The notes under the pieces: model-generated | The model's input: the letters and a program-made list of their open reading frames with translations, nothing else | What the model was told of the DNA's origin: nothing | Database searches by the model: none | Assembly (NCBI GenBank): GCA_947259355.1 | Contig: CAMYMF010000005.1 | Span: 1-43,653 of the forward strand | Direction of reading: 5' to 3' | Length of the DNA: 43,653 nucleotides | Origin: an uncultured Nitrospirota bacterium | Lineage (GTDB): Bacteria; CG2-30-53-67 | In this document: in pieces, positions 24,043-32,158 of the stretch | Layout: each line of letters starts with the position of its first letter | Numbering within the stretch: the first letter of the stretch is position 1 | Translations under genes and position numbers: made by a program

Positions 24043-24420
24043 ATGGCCAAACACAATATTTTGATCGTGGAGGATTCCCCGACCATGCGGCAGTTGATCA
24101 AGTTTTCTTTGAAGAGAATCTCCGACTGTAATCTGGTCGAAGCCAGCGACGGTGTAGACGGGTGGAAAAAGCTTTCCACGACCGAATTCGATCTCGTGCT
24201 CACCGATATCAACATGCCGGTGATGGACGGGCTCAAGCTCGTCAGCCTTATTCGCAATGACGACAAGAAAGGAGAAATCCCGATCATCATCATCACCACC
24301 GAAGGCGCCGAAGAAGACAAGAAACGCGGGCTCGCTCTCGGCGCAAACGACTATATCGCCAAACCGATTCAGTCGCATACCCTGCTGGAGGTGGTGAAGA
24401 AATACCTCAATGGCGGCTAA
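24043..24420 (+). CDS. cheY: CheY-like single-domain response regulator
   Basis: 125 residues. E10-D11 acidic pocket in ILIVEDSPTMRQL, phosphoacceptor D55 in VLTDINMPVMDGLK, Thr in IIITTEGAEED and Lys in DYIAKPIQ are all present, so it should accept phosphate from CheA. A GGAG-containing ribosome site precedes the ATG. It closes the chemosensory locus. With the receiver at 6872 there are two free-standing CheY-like proteins but no CheZ, CheC, CheX or flagellar motor gene, so its target is not evident. Assignment as CheY is by family and context. Confidence 0.88.
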   Translation: MAKHNILIVEDSPTMRQLIKFSLKRISDCNLVEASDGVDGWKKLSTTEFDLVLTDINMPVMDGLKLVSLIRNDDKKGEIPIIIITTEGAEEDKKRGLALGANDYIAKPIQSHTLLEVVKKYLNGG

Positions 24421-24767
24421 TCGCCCAGAAATTACACAGGAAGGATCAGGCGCCGGTCGATGCAGCGCGCCGGCCCCTGGCCCTCTTTTCATCACAACGG
24501 GCGCGCTGCAGCGGGATATCCCCATGCCCGGCTGCCGGCCAGTCATCGGACACGCGCCTGGAGAAAGCAGCTCCCCGTCTTCGGAGAGTCCCGCACCAGA
24601 AAGAGAAGAAGATTTCCTTTATCCCGGCAGTCAAACATACCCACCCCGGGTCTTTTCTGAGTCCAACCGTTTCGCCCATCTTTAACCAATTGCATGCGAT
24701 GCTCAAGGCAACCGGCGGGGGCTGCCCATCTGCGGTCCAGGTACGCAGGAAGGTCCTTGCAGGGGGT

Positions 24768-24797
24768 GGTGGACCCCCGACAAAGCGGGGGTCCACC
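24768..24797. repeat. Perfect 12-bp inverted repeat
   Basis: GGTGGACCCCCG - ACAAAG - CGGGGGTCCACC, a perfect 12-base-pair stem with a six-base loop, flanked by additional G runs. There is no T tract on either strand, so it is not a textbook intrinsic terminator. It lies 347 bases after the last chemosensory gene and may be a dispersed palindromic element or act as a bidirectional barrier. Confidence 0.5.
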
Positions 24798-24880
24798 GGG
24801 GGGAGATTCGCCTCAGAGGCGGTCCATTCTACAGTAAAAGGCGGTGCCCCTTTGGAACGAATGCACAAGCTTCGAAGGTG

Positions 24881-24902
24881 TTCCCCGTTTCCTTTCGGGG
24901 AA
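24881..24902 (-). terminator. Possible terminator hairpin after the outer-membrane protein gene
   Basis: TTCCCCG at 24881-24887 and CGGGGAA at 24896-24902 form a 7-bp stem with an 8-base loop, beginning 6 bases past the stop of the minus-strand gene at 24908. No U tract follows, so it is weak by intrinsic-terminator rules. Confidence 0.4.
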
Positions 24903-24907
24903 GCGCC

Positions 24908-25666
24908 TTAGAATGAATAGCTCACGTTCACGCCACCCCAGAGAATCGAGTCCTCATCGAAGAAACCGGCCCTCGCCGCCTTCTCCAGGGCATTGTCGGC
25001 CAGGGCCGAATACGCGATCATGGGTGTCACGGTGACCTTGTCTGTCAGTGCAAACGAAAGGGCGGCATTGATATTGTAATCGCTCAGCGAATCGTCCTTC
25101 ACGCCGAAATACCCCTTGTGGTAAGACTCGCTGCCCCAACCGACGGCCGCACCCAGCGACAGCGTCGCCTGATCGTTCAGTGCAAAATCATGCCCAATGG
25201 CGGCACTGATGTAGGTGCCGTCCACCTCGTGAATGTCCCGGTAAACCGTAATCGACGGCGACAGCGGTACACTCAGCGATGCCCCGACATAGAGCTCCTG
25301 GGTGTCCAGCCCGCCGGTCCGGGGAAAATCGTAGTAGATCCAGCCGAGGGAGATCCCTACGGGACCGAGGTCCCGGGAGTAATCCACCGTGTAGTCGACC
25401 TCGTTCACTTGGTGGCTCTTGTTGCGATATCGGTTGTCGTCGATATTGTAGTTCGCCCAGACACCGAGCGAGAGGCCGTAGCCAAAACCGATAGAGAAAT
25501 TGGGCTGAATCACGCCCCCCTCGCCGTAGTTCTGGCCCCGCCAGACATAGTGGCTCAAAATGGAAACATCGGCGTTCACATCAGCTGTAATCTCTCCTGC
25601 CCCCGCAGGCAGCGCAGAGAGAGCGAAGAGAAAACTCATCAAAACCAGCAACAGTGTCCGTCTCAT
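24908..25666 (-). CDS. gcw_chp-type (TorF-like) putative outer-membrane porin
   Basis: 252 residues with a signal peptide (LLLVLMSFLFALSALPAGAG) and a predicted 12-14 strand barrel. The start of the mature protein, DVNADVSILSHYVWRGQNYG, is the typical opening of the 'gcw_chp' uncharacterised barrel family, and the protein ends in aromatic-terminated VNVSYSF as expected for BAM recognition. ATG 25666 has AAGGAGG 5 bases upstream. It lies 83 bases downstream of amtB on the same strand, separated by a strong hairpin (25709-25732); it may be expressed with the nitrogen genes, perhaps admitting a nitrogen source. Function otherwise unknown. Confidence 0.75.
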   Translation of the reverse strand: MRRTLLLVLMSFLFALSALPAGAGEITADVNADVSILSHYVWRGQNYGEGGVIQPNFSIGFGYGLSLGVWANYNIDDNRYRNKSHQVNEVDYTVDYSRDLGPVGISLGWIYYDFPRTGGLDTQELYVGASLSVPLSPSITVYRDIHEVDGTYISAAIGHDFALNDQATLSLGAAVGWGSESYHKGYFGVKDDSLSDYNINAALSFALTDKVTVTPMIAYSALADNALEKAARAGFFDEDSILWGGVNVSYSF

Positions 25667-25708
25667 TTCTTCCTCCTTCACACAGGGCGCAAAAGCCCGG
25701 TTTGTCCC

Positions 25709-25732
25709 GCGGGGGAGGGTCCCCTCCCCCGC
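25709..25732 (-). terminator. Strong GC hairpin between amtB and the porin gene
   Basis: GCGGGGGAGGG and CCCTCCCCCGC form a near-perfect 24-base palindrome (centre TC). It lies between the amtB stop (25750) and the porin start (25666). With no U tract it may attenuate read-through or stabilise the upstream mRNA rather than terminate fully. Confidence 0.45.
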
Positions 25733-25749
25733 CGTTTAGATTGATTCAC

Positions 25750-27099
25750 TCAAGCATCCATGTTCACCCGAAGGGGTGGCAGGCTGAAGTTCGGATAGGC
25801 CTCCAGACCATGCTCGCCCACATCGAGCCCGTCCTGCTCCTCCTCGGCCGAGACCCGAAGGCCGATGGTAGCGTGGATCACTTTAAAGAGAAGGTACGCC
25901 GTGGGGAAGACCCACAGGAACGCAGCCCCGATGCCGAGCAACTGGACACCGATGACCTTGCCCGAGAGCCCCGCGGTGTCGAACAACCCCGCGGCCAGCG
26001 TGCCCCAGGCGCCGCAAACCCCGTGCACGGAGACCGCGCCCACGGGGTCGTCCACCTTCAGCACCTTGTCGATGAAGAGCACCGAAAAGACCACCAGGAT
26101 CCCGGCAATGAAGCCGATGATCACGGACGAGGTGGTGGAGACGTTGGCACACCCTGCGGTAATCCCCACGAGCCCGGCCAGGGCCCCGTTGAGGCTCATA
26201 CTCGCCTCGGGCTTGCCAAACAGGGCCCAAGCACAGATCATGGCGCCCACGGCACCCGCGGCGGCGGCCAGATTGGTGTTCACCGCAATGCCCGCAATGT
26301 CGGTACCCGCCGCAGTGGTGCTGCCCGCGTTGAAGCCGAACCACCCGAACCAGAGCAAAAAGACCCCGATCGCCGCGAAGGGAATGTTATGACCGGGCAT
26401 GGCCAGGGCCTTGCCCTCCTTGGAATACTTGCCGATGCGCGGTCCCAGCACCATGGCCCCGGCCAGCGCCGCCCAGCCGCCGACGGAGTGCACCACGGTG
26501 GAGCCGGCGAAGTCGATGAAACCGAGCCCTTCCAGCCAGCCCGAGCCCTTGTAGAGGCTGCCCCAAGCCCAGCTGCCGAAGATAGGATAGATGACCGCAG
26601 AGATCATCACACTGTAGGCCAGGTACGCAACGAACCTGGTTCGCTCCGCCATGGCCCCCGACACGATGGTCGCGGCGGTGGCGGCGAAGACGACCTGGAA
26701 CATCCAGAAGGCCAGCGTCCAGGGATCGCCCTCACCGGCGAAATCGGATAGAAAGAACCCGCTCGTGCCGAAAAGACCGAACTTGGAGACCCCGAACATC
26801 AATCCGAAACCGATGGCCCAGTACCCCAGCGTCCCCATGGAAAAGTCCATGAGGTTCTTCATCATGATGTTCACGGCGCTTCGCGCCCGGGTAAAACCCG
26901 CCTCCACCATGGCGAAGCCCGCCTGCATCAGAAAGACCAAAAAGGCCGCAATCAGGGTCCACATGTAATCGGCATGGGACTGCACCGCCGCAATGGCCTC
27001 GGCATTGGATGCCACCGTCGGGACCGCCTCTTCAGCCAGAGCGGGGTACACCCCGGCCAGCACGATGGCTGCTGCTGATATCAAAGCTCGTGGGTACAT
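25750..27099 (-). CDS. amtB: Ammonium transporter (Amt family), copy 1
   Basis: 449 residues. An N-terminal signal-like segment (LISAAAIVLAGVYPALAEEA) is followed by eleven membrane helices. The pore His pair is present: STVVHSVGGWAALAG and VSVHGVCGAWGTLAAGLF; ADYMWTLIAAFLVFLMQAGF and EAGFTRARSAVNIMMKN are standard Amt landmarks. Conducts ammonia/ammonium across the inner membrane and is normally blocked by unmodified PII. Length is usual for Amt with a leader. GGAGG precedes the ATG. It lies 331 bases downstream of glnB. Compared with copy 2 it is clearly diverged, so not a recent duplicate. Confidence 0.95.
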   Translation of the reverse strand: MYPRALISAAAIVLAGVYPALAEEAVPTVASNAEAIAAVQSHADYMWTLIAAFLVFLMQAGFAMVEAGFTRARSAVNIMMKNLMDFSMGTLGYWAIGFGLMFGVSKFGLFGTSGFFLSDFAGEGDPWTLAFWMFQVVFAATAATIVSGAMAERTRFVAYLAYSVMISAVIYPIFGSWAWGSLYKGSGWLEGLGFIDFAGSTVVHSVGGWAALAGAMVLGPRIGKYSKEGKALAMPGHNIPFAAIGVFLLWFGWFGFNAGSTTAAGTDIAGIAVNTNLAAAAGAVGAMICAWALFGKPEASMSLNGALAGLVGITAGCANVSTTSSVIIGFIAGILVVFSVLFIDKVLKVDDPVGAVSVHGVCGAWGTLAAGLFDTAGLSGKVIGVQLLGIGAAFLWVFPTAYLLFKVIHATIGLRVSAEEEQDGLDVGEHGLEAYPNFSLPPLRVNMDA

Positions 27100-27430
27100 G
27101 GTTCATTCCTCCTTTAGAAATAGCGCTCACACAGGATGTGGTTCATTATGGGTTTACAAAACTTCCGATCGCCCCGTCTTTTCTTCGCCTCGTTGTTGCA
27201 GCGCATTGAGAGTATCCCTGGCACGTCGACCGCATCGAGCGCCGGTGTGCTCTGTTCTGTTGCTCTTGATGGGAATTTATCTGTGATGCGATCTATAGAA
27301 ACTGATAAATCACTCGAATTTCGCAAGATCAAGGCCGGCGAGGAATGGTGCGGAGGCGTACTTGCTCCGTACGCCGCACAAACCATCCCGCAGCCGAACG
27401 CCGAGATTGCGGAAAAGGGCCGTTTCGAAT
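27100..27430. other. 331-base gap between glnB and amtB copy 1
   Basis: No credible gene. A perfect 7-bp hairpin (GGCGTAC / GTACGCC, 27355-27375) lies 56 bases past the glnB stop and may end or attenuate the upstream transcript. A minus-strand -10-like TATAGA appears near 27292-27297 with a poor -35. I found no good sigma54 site facing amtB here. Confidence 0.45.
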
Positions 27431-27811
<381 letters not shown>

Positions 27812-27864
27812 CTATGCTGAATCCTGCGCCAGCCTGCCTAACAGTCGTTCTTGTTCTTCCGAAC

Positions 27865-29151
27865 CTACAGGTTGTAGCCCTTTTCACCGTGGTGGGCCTG
27901 ATCGAGTCCATGGAGTTCCTCATCGTCGGCCACACGAAGCCCCATCACCTTGTCCAGGATCCAGACCAATCCATAGGTCATCCCGAATGCGTAGACAATG
28001 GTCGCTACCGTAGCGATGATCTGCACCATGAACTGTTTCGGCTCCCCGGCGATGAGGCCGGCGCCGTTGACAGTGGCAAAGAGTCCTGTAGCCAACGCGC
28101 CGAAGGCACCGCCGACGCCGTGGATACCGAAAGCATCCAAGGAGTCATCGTATCCGATACGCGATTTCAGCACCACCGCCGAGTAGCAGACCACACCGGC
28201 AGCGAAGCCTATCACCAAGGCCCAGACAGGGGTCACGAAACCCGCGGCCGGCGTGATCGCCACGAGACCGGCCACAATGCCCGAAGCGGCGCCCAGGGCG
28301 CTGGGGTGTTTCTGGAACCGCCACTCGCCGAGGAGCCACGATAAACAGCCCGCCGCAGCCGAGACCTGGGTATTGGTAAACGCCAGGGCGGCATTCCCGT
28401 CGGACGCGAGCGCACTGCCCGCGTTGAAACCGAACCATCCGAACCAGAGCAGACCTGCACCGAGCAGCGTGAGAGTCAGGTTGTGCGGCAGGATCGGTTC
28501 CTGCAGAAACCCTTTCCGTTTGCCCAGCAGCGCGATGGCAGCGAGGGCTGAGACGCCGGAAGAGATGTGCACCACCGTGCCTCCTGCGAAATCGAGGGCA
28601 CCGAGATTGAGCAGCCATCCCCCTTCTCCCCAGACCCAGTGGGCGATGGGATCGTAGACAAGGGTGGCCCAGAGCACGATGAAGACCACATAGGTGGAAA
28701 ACTTCATCCGCTCCGCGATGGCACCGCTGATCAGGGCCGGCGTGATGATGGCAAACATCCCCTGGAACATAATGAAGACATACGTCGGGATGGTGCCGGA
28801 GACCGACTCAGGCCCGATGCCGTTGAGAAACATATACTTCAGGTTCCCCACGAAGTGGCCCACGTCGGGGCCGAAGGCCAGGGTGTAACCGATCACGACC
28901 CATTGCACCCCGATGACGGCCATGGCCACGAAGCTGTGCATCATGGAGGACAGCACATTTTTCTTGCGGACCATGCCACCATAGAAAAGGGCCAGCCCCG
29001 GAATCATCAACAGGACCAGCGCCGTCGAGACCAAGACCCACGCCGTGTCGGCACCGTTGATCTCGGCCGGGCTCTCAGTTGCCCAAGCCGGAACAGACCC
29101 GAGAAACAAACTCGGCAATACAACTATTGCAGCAAATCGAATGAAACCCAT
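27865..29151 (-). CDS. amtB: Ammonium transporter (Amt family), copy 2
   Basis: 428 residues. Signal-like N-terminus (FIRFAAIVVLPSLFLGSVPA) followed by DTAWVLVSTALVLLMIPGLA and eleven helices; pore histidines in GTVVHISSGVSALAA and FGIHGVGGAFGALATGLF. The ATG at 29151 has GGGGGAGA upstream and is confirmed by the sigma54 promoter at 29205-29219, which lies inside any longer reading frame. It heads the Ntr-controlled series amtB-glnB-amtB. The PII-binding cytoplasmic tail is present. This copy has the more classical Amt N-terminus of the two. Confidence 0.95.
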   Translation of the reverse strand: MGFIRFAAIVVLPSLFLGSVPAWATESPAEINGADTAWVLVSTALVLLMIPGLALFYGGMVRKKNVLSSMMHSFVAMAVIGVQWVVIGYTLAFGPDVGHFVGNLKYMFLNGIGPESVSGTIPTYVFIMFQGMFAIITPALISGAIAERMKFSTYVVFIVLWATLVYDPIAHWVWGEGGWLLNLGALDFAGGTVVHISSGVSALAAIALLGKRKGFLQEPILPHNLTLTLLGAGLLWFGWFGFNAGSALASDGNAALAFTNTQVSAAAGCLSWLLGEWRFQKHPSALGAASGIVAGLVAITPAAGFVTPVWALVIGFAAGVVCYSAVVLKSRIGYDDSLDAFGIHGVGGAFGALATGLFATVNGAGLIAGEPKQFMVQIIATVATIVYAFGMTYGLVWILDKVMGLRVADDEELHGLDQAHHGEKGYNL

Positions 29152-29204
29152 GACAGTCTCTCCCCCTGTGGTTGTAGAAACACGACTCTCCTCACGGGGT
29201 GAGA

Positions 29205-29219
29205 GCAAACCCGGTGCCA
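29205..29219 (-). promoter_or_regulatory. sigma54 promoter of the amtB-glnB-amtB genes
   Basis: On the minus strand TGGCAC-CGGGT-TTGC, a full match to the -24/-12 consensus with GG-N10-GC spacing. Predicted start is near 29193, about 42 nt before the amtB ATG. Paired with two NtrC-like sites 110-160 bases upstream. Confidence 0.88.
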
Positions 29220-29331
29220 ACAGGAAAAACGGCCTTTTCGATGGAACCGCAATGACGCTATCTCATTGTTTTATTTCGGTTATCTCATGAAATGGAAGCT
29301 GACGCACATCGGGGCGAGGCAGCTCGTCAAT

Positions 29332-29367
29332 CGCACAAAAAGGGTGCAGCTGCCCAAATCTTGTGCA
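29332..29367 (-). promoter_or_regulatory. Tandem NtrC-like enhancer sites
   Basis: Two 17-base elements, read on the plus strand. CGCACAAAAAGGGTGCA (29332-29348) matches the enteric consensus TGCACCAAAATGGTGCA at 14 of 17 positions. TGCCCAAATCTTGTGCA (29351-29367) matches at 12 of 17. Centres are 19 bases apart and lie about 147 and 166 bases upstream of the predicted sigma54 start, a usual enhancer distance. Confidence 0.7.
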
Positions 29368-29441
29368 GAGTCCGGCCCCCTCCGGGGCACGATTCAGCGC
29401 GGATTGGGAAGTGAAAAGATGAACGGTGATGGTCAAACGGG

Positions 29442-30302
29442 TTAGCCCAAAGGCCCCAGAAGCCTGTCGAGAACCACCAGCGCGCCGACCCAGGCTGCAA
29501 AGAGGTTGATGGCCCGAAAGGAGGCCGAAGGAGCAACAGAGGTGGCCGATTTGAAGAGCAGCAGGATCACATTCCAGACAAGCCAGCCCGCAGCAGCTAC
29601 AAGGGCCCCGTGGAGCCATGGAGATCGGATGGCACCGAAGATGGGCAGCACCAGACAGGAGACGGCGGCGGCAAGCATCCAGATGGAGACAATGCGAACA
29701 AGTTGCCGATGGGAAAAAAGAGAGGCCAGCGAGGGAAACCCGGCCCGTTCGTAATCCCCAGGATGGATCAGAAGCAGCAGCCAGAAATGAGGGATCTGCC
29801 AGAGGAAGAAGAAAAAGGCGACGGACCCGATCTGCCGGTCGAAGAGAGCCCCGCCACCGAGGACCCAGCCGATCACCGGCGGCACCGCGCCCACCAGGGC
29901 TCCCGGCAGAACGGCAAAGGGGGTGAGTCGCTTCAGGGGCGTGTAAACGCCATTGTACCAGAAGAGCGTGACCAATCCCAGCACCGCGGCCGTCGCTGAG
30001 AAAAAACCAAGCAGCGTCTCACCGGCGGCGATCAGGACGACAGCGGCACCCCACGCCTGCGCCAGGGACACCGTCCCGGCAGGGATCGGTCGAAACCGGG
30101 TCCGCTGCATCAGGGCATCGGTGCGCCGCTCCTGAATCTGGTTGAGGACGGAGGCCCCGGCCGAAAGGAGGAAGACACCGGCCAAGGCGAACGCCTGGAC
30201 CGCCACCGGCTGCTTTGCAGCCAGCAGATATCCCATGGCCGCCGAGAGCGACACCATGCCGGCAATGCGAACTCTCAGGAGCCTGTAGTATGGACCCATC
30301 AT
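29442..30302 (-). CDS. ctaB: Protoheme IX farnesyltransferase (heme O synthase) CtaB
   Basis: 286-residue UbiA-family membrane protein with about eight helices. It attaches farnesyl to heme B to make heme O for the oxidase encoded upstream. First Asp-rich motif NQIQERRTDALMQRTRFRPI and second motif region YTPLKRLTPFAVLPGALVGA are the CtaB signatures; the usual second Asp of N-x3-D is varied (NQIQERRTD). The start overlaps the coxB stop (ATGA), so it is translationally coupled. The last gene of the cox operon. No heme A synthase gene (ctaA) is in the window. Confidence 0.9.
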   Translation of the reverse strand: MMGPYYRLLRVRIAGMVSLSAAMGYLLAAKQPVAVQAFALAGVFLLSAGASVLNQIQERRTDALMQRTRFRPIPAGTVSLAQAWGAAVVLIAAGETLLGFFSATAAVLGLVTLFWYNGVYTPLKRLTPFAVLPGALVGAVPPVIGWVLGGGALFDRQIGSVAFFFFLWQIPHFWLLLLIHPGDYERAGFPSLASLFSHRQLVRIVSIWMLAAAVSCLVLPIFGAIRSPWLHGALVAAAGWLVWNVILLLFKSATSVAPSASFRAINLFAAWVGALVVLDRLLGPLG

Positions 30303-31213
30303 TTCACTGTCTTGAGATGCTCGACGATGGCATCGATCTGCGCATCACTGAGGATGCCCTCCTGAGACGGCATGATCGGCGGATAACCCACCACCACATC
30401 GGCATTCGGCTTCAGAATGGAACGCCGCAGATACGCTTCGTCGGCGACGATCTCCCGCTCGGCACCGTCGGTGAGCACGAGCCCCTTTCTGCCGAAGATC
30501 CCTTTGAATGTGGGTCCCACGATCCGGGAACCATCGAGACTGTGACAACCCAGACACCCTTGGCTCTCCAGCAGTTCCCGCCCGACTGGCTCGGCGGCTT
30601 CCTGCGTGACCTTGCCGGCCATCCATGCGGCGAACCGATCCTGCGGCATGACCACCACCCGGGAGAGCATCGCGGAATGCCGCACGCCGCAGTACTCGGT
30701 ACAGAGCACATCGTAGGTTCCCTCCTCGTCGGCGGTGAACCAGAGGGAGGTCGGGATACCCGGTACCACATCCTTCTTAATCCGGAACGCAGGGACATAA
30801 AGACTGTGCAGCACATCCCGTGAGAAAAGCTCGAGCTTCACGGGCTTGTTGATGGGCACGGCCAGCTCATCGCTCCGGGTCCCGTTGTCATATTCGAAGG
30901 ACCACGACCACATCTGCGCCGTGACCTTCACTGCCATGGCATCCTCCGGAATCGTCTCCATCTCCCGGTATCCGATCCAGCCGTAATAGAACATGGCAAT
31001 TACCAGGAGGGTCGGCACCACGGTCCAGACAACTTCCAGAAGAAAGTTTCCTTCGATATTGGTGGGCGTGGGGTTTTTGTCCCGACGGTACTTGATCACG
31101 AAGTAGACCATCAGGAAGGTGATGAGAAGCAGCATCACCACACAGATGGCCAGGATGAAGAGAAAGGCCGAGTCGACTTTTGTTGCAATGGTGCTTGCGG
31201 CGCCGGAGAACAT
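30299..31213 (-). CDS. coxB: Cytochrome c oxidase subunit II with fused cytochrome c domain
   Basis: 304 residues: two N-terminal membrane helices (about 14-40 and 55-80), a periplasmic cupredoxin with the CuA ligands (H in DVLHSLYVPAF, then C-x3-C-x3-H-x2-M in CTEYCGVRHSAM), then a C-terminal cytochrome c (heme motif CLGCH, later Met in the terminal region). The fused cytochrome marks a caa3-type oxidase. It accepts electrons from soluble or membrane cytochrome c and passes them to subunit I. Located 9 bases downstream of the small subunit IV gene. Confidence 0.95.
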   Translation of the reverse strand: MFSGAASTIATKVDSAFLFILAICVVMLLLITFLMVYFVIKYRRDKNPTPTNIEGNFLLEVVWTVVPTLLVIAMFYYGWIGYREMETIPEDAMAVKVTAQMWSWSFEYDNGTRSDELAVPINKPVKLELFSRDVLHSLYVPAFRIKKDVVPGIPTSLWFTADEEGTYDVLCTEYCGVRHSAMLSRVVVMPQDRFAAWMAGKVTQEAAEPVGRELLESQGCLGCHSLDGSRIVGPTFKGIFGRKGLVLTDGAEREIVADEAYLRRSILKPNADVVVGYPPIMPSQEGILSDAQIDAIVEHLKTVK

Positions 31214-31222
31214 GCTGCCTCG

Positions 31223-31510
31223 TCAACGATACGCGATGTCAAAGAAAGTGAGACCGATGGCGATGGTCAGAAACGCGACGGCCACGACGAACATGACGAA
31301 AAAGATCTTCTTTTCATACTTGAGATGCATGAACCAGAGGAGCACCAGCCCGGCTTTGATGGAGGCAATGACCAGGGCTCCCAGGACACTGAACCGGCCG
31401 AGATGCATTCTGGCCACAACGATGGTGATGACGGTCAGCACCAGCAGCGCCCCGTAAACGGCCGTGTAGGTGCGCGCCTTGATCAGTGTATGCTCCTGTC
31501 CGTGCTGCAT
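31223..31510 (-). CDS. coxD: Cytochrome c oxidase subunit IV (caa3 type, small membrane subunit)
   Basis: 95 residues with three membrane helices (TYTAVYGALLVLTVITIVVA, then VLGALVIASIKAGLVLLWFM and IFFVMFVVAVAFLTIAIGLT) and the motif KAGLVLLWFMHLKYE typical of the small prokaryotic Cox4 subunit. The ATG at 31510 has GGAGGG 7 bases upstream; a longer frame in the same phase runs back over coxC but has no support. An accessory subunit, probably aiding assembly or stability. Sits between coxC and coxB. Confidence 0.88.
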   Translation of the reverse strand: MQHGQEHTLIKARTYTAVYGALLVLTVITIVVARMHLGRFSVLGALVIASIKAGLVLLWFMHLKYEKKIFFVMFVVAVAFLTIAIGLTFFDIAYR

Positions 31511-31524
31511 GAAAGTCCCTCCGC

Positions 31525-32151
31525 TCAGGTGATCAAATAGAACAGCGGAAACAGATAGATCCAGATGATATCGACCAGATGCCAATAGAGACCCGAATTG
31601 TCCAGGACGATGAAATTGTCCGGCGTCACTTTGTCTTTGACGATATAAATGAGCACCACCGACAGGAGCACGACTCCCACCAGCACGTGCAGGCCGTGCA
31701 GGCCGGTCATGGAGTAGTAGAGTCCGTAAAAGAGATTGTCTCCCTGACCGCGGCCCGCCAGTTCCGGCGAATTCGGGTAGAGGCCGTGATGAAACTTGGC
31801 CGACCATTCGAAATACTTGTTCACAAGAAAGGCCAGCCCCAGGGCGATGGTCAAGCCCAGGGCAAGAAGGGATTTCTTCTTCTCGCCCTCGCCGAGGTAG
31901 GAGATGGACATGACCATGGTGAAACTGCTGGTGAGCAGAATCAGGGTGTTCGCCGCGCCCAGGACGACATTGAGTTCTTTGGCCGCCTCGTGGAATTCTT
32001 GCGGATGCAGATAGCGATAGACGGCATAGAGCAGAAAGAGGCCGCCAAAGAGAATGAGCTCGGTGAACAGGAAGAGCCACATTCCGATCCGTGATCCTAC
32101 GTCGTCCCGATGTATCGCGCTGCTCTCGCTGGTGGTATGGCTCTCGTCCAT
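31525..32151 (-). CDS. coxC: Cytochrome c oxidase subunit III
   Basis: 208 residues, five to six membrane helices, the short caa3/bo3-like form of subunit III. Landmarks: IGMWLFLFTELILFGGLFLL, YFEWSAKFHHGLYPN, YSMTGLHGLHVLVGVVLLSV and YWHLVDIIWIYLFPLFYL; the histidines of the last two are standard for the family. Starts 7 bases after the coxA stop. Contributes to stability and the proton-uptake side of the complex. Confidence 0.94.
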   Translation of the reverse strand: MDESHTTSESSAIHRDDVGSRIGMWLFLFTELILFGGLFLLYAVYRYLHPQEFHEAAKELNVVLGAANTLILLTSSFTMVMSISYLGEGEKKKSLLALGLTIALGLAFLVNKYFEWSAKFHHGLYPNSPELAGRGQGDNLFYGLYYSMTGLHGLHVLVGVVLLSVVLIYIVKDKVTPDNFIVLDNSGLYWHLVDIIWIYLFPLFYLIT

Positions 32152-32158
32152 GACCCCT

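Larger units (their letters stand above)
24421..24907. other. 487-base gene-free region between convergent units
   Basis: Lies between the end of the chemosensory locus (plus) and the end of the porin gene (minus). Short open frames here have no ribosome sites or family resemblance. It contains a perfect 12-bp hairpin (24768-24797) and a 7-bp hairpin (24881-24902), described separately. Otherwise I see nothing recognisable. Confidence 0.6.

Noticed and set aside
24410-24685. 91-codon plus-strand frame after the cheY gene
   Set aside because: Starts inside cheY, has no ribosome site and encodes a Pro/Ser-rich sequence without recognisable fold.
27218-27234. TGGCACG-N4-CCGC on the plus strand, resembling a sigma54 promoter
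   Set aside because: The -12 element lacks TT, it points away from amtB and no plus-strand gene follows.
27378-27394. GG-N10-GC spacing on the minus strand upstream of amtB copy 1
   Set aside because: Only the GG and GC match; the rest of the -24 and -12 boxes is off consensus, and such spacing occurs often by chance.
29375-29388. GCCCC/GGGGC hairpin past the end of ctaB as a terminator
   Set aside because: Only five base pairs and no T tract, and it lies next to the NtrC-like sites, so I did not annotate it as a terminator.
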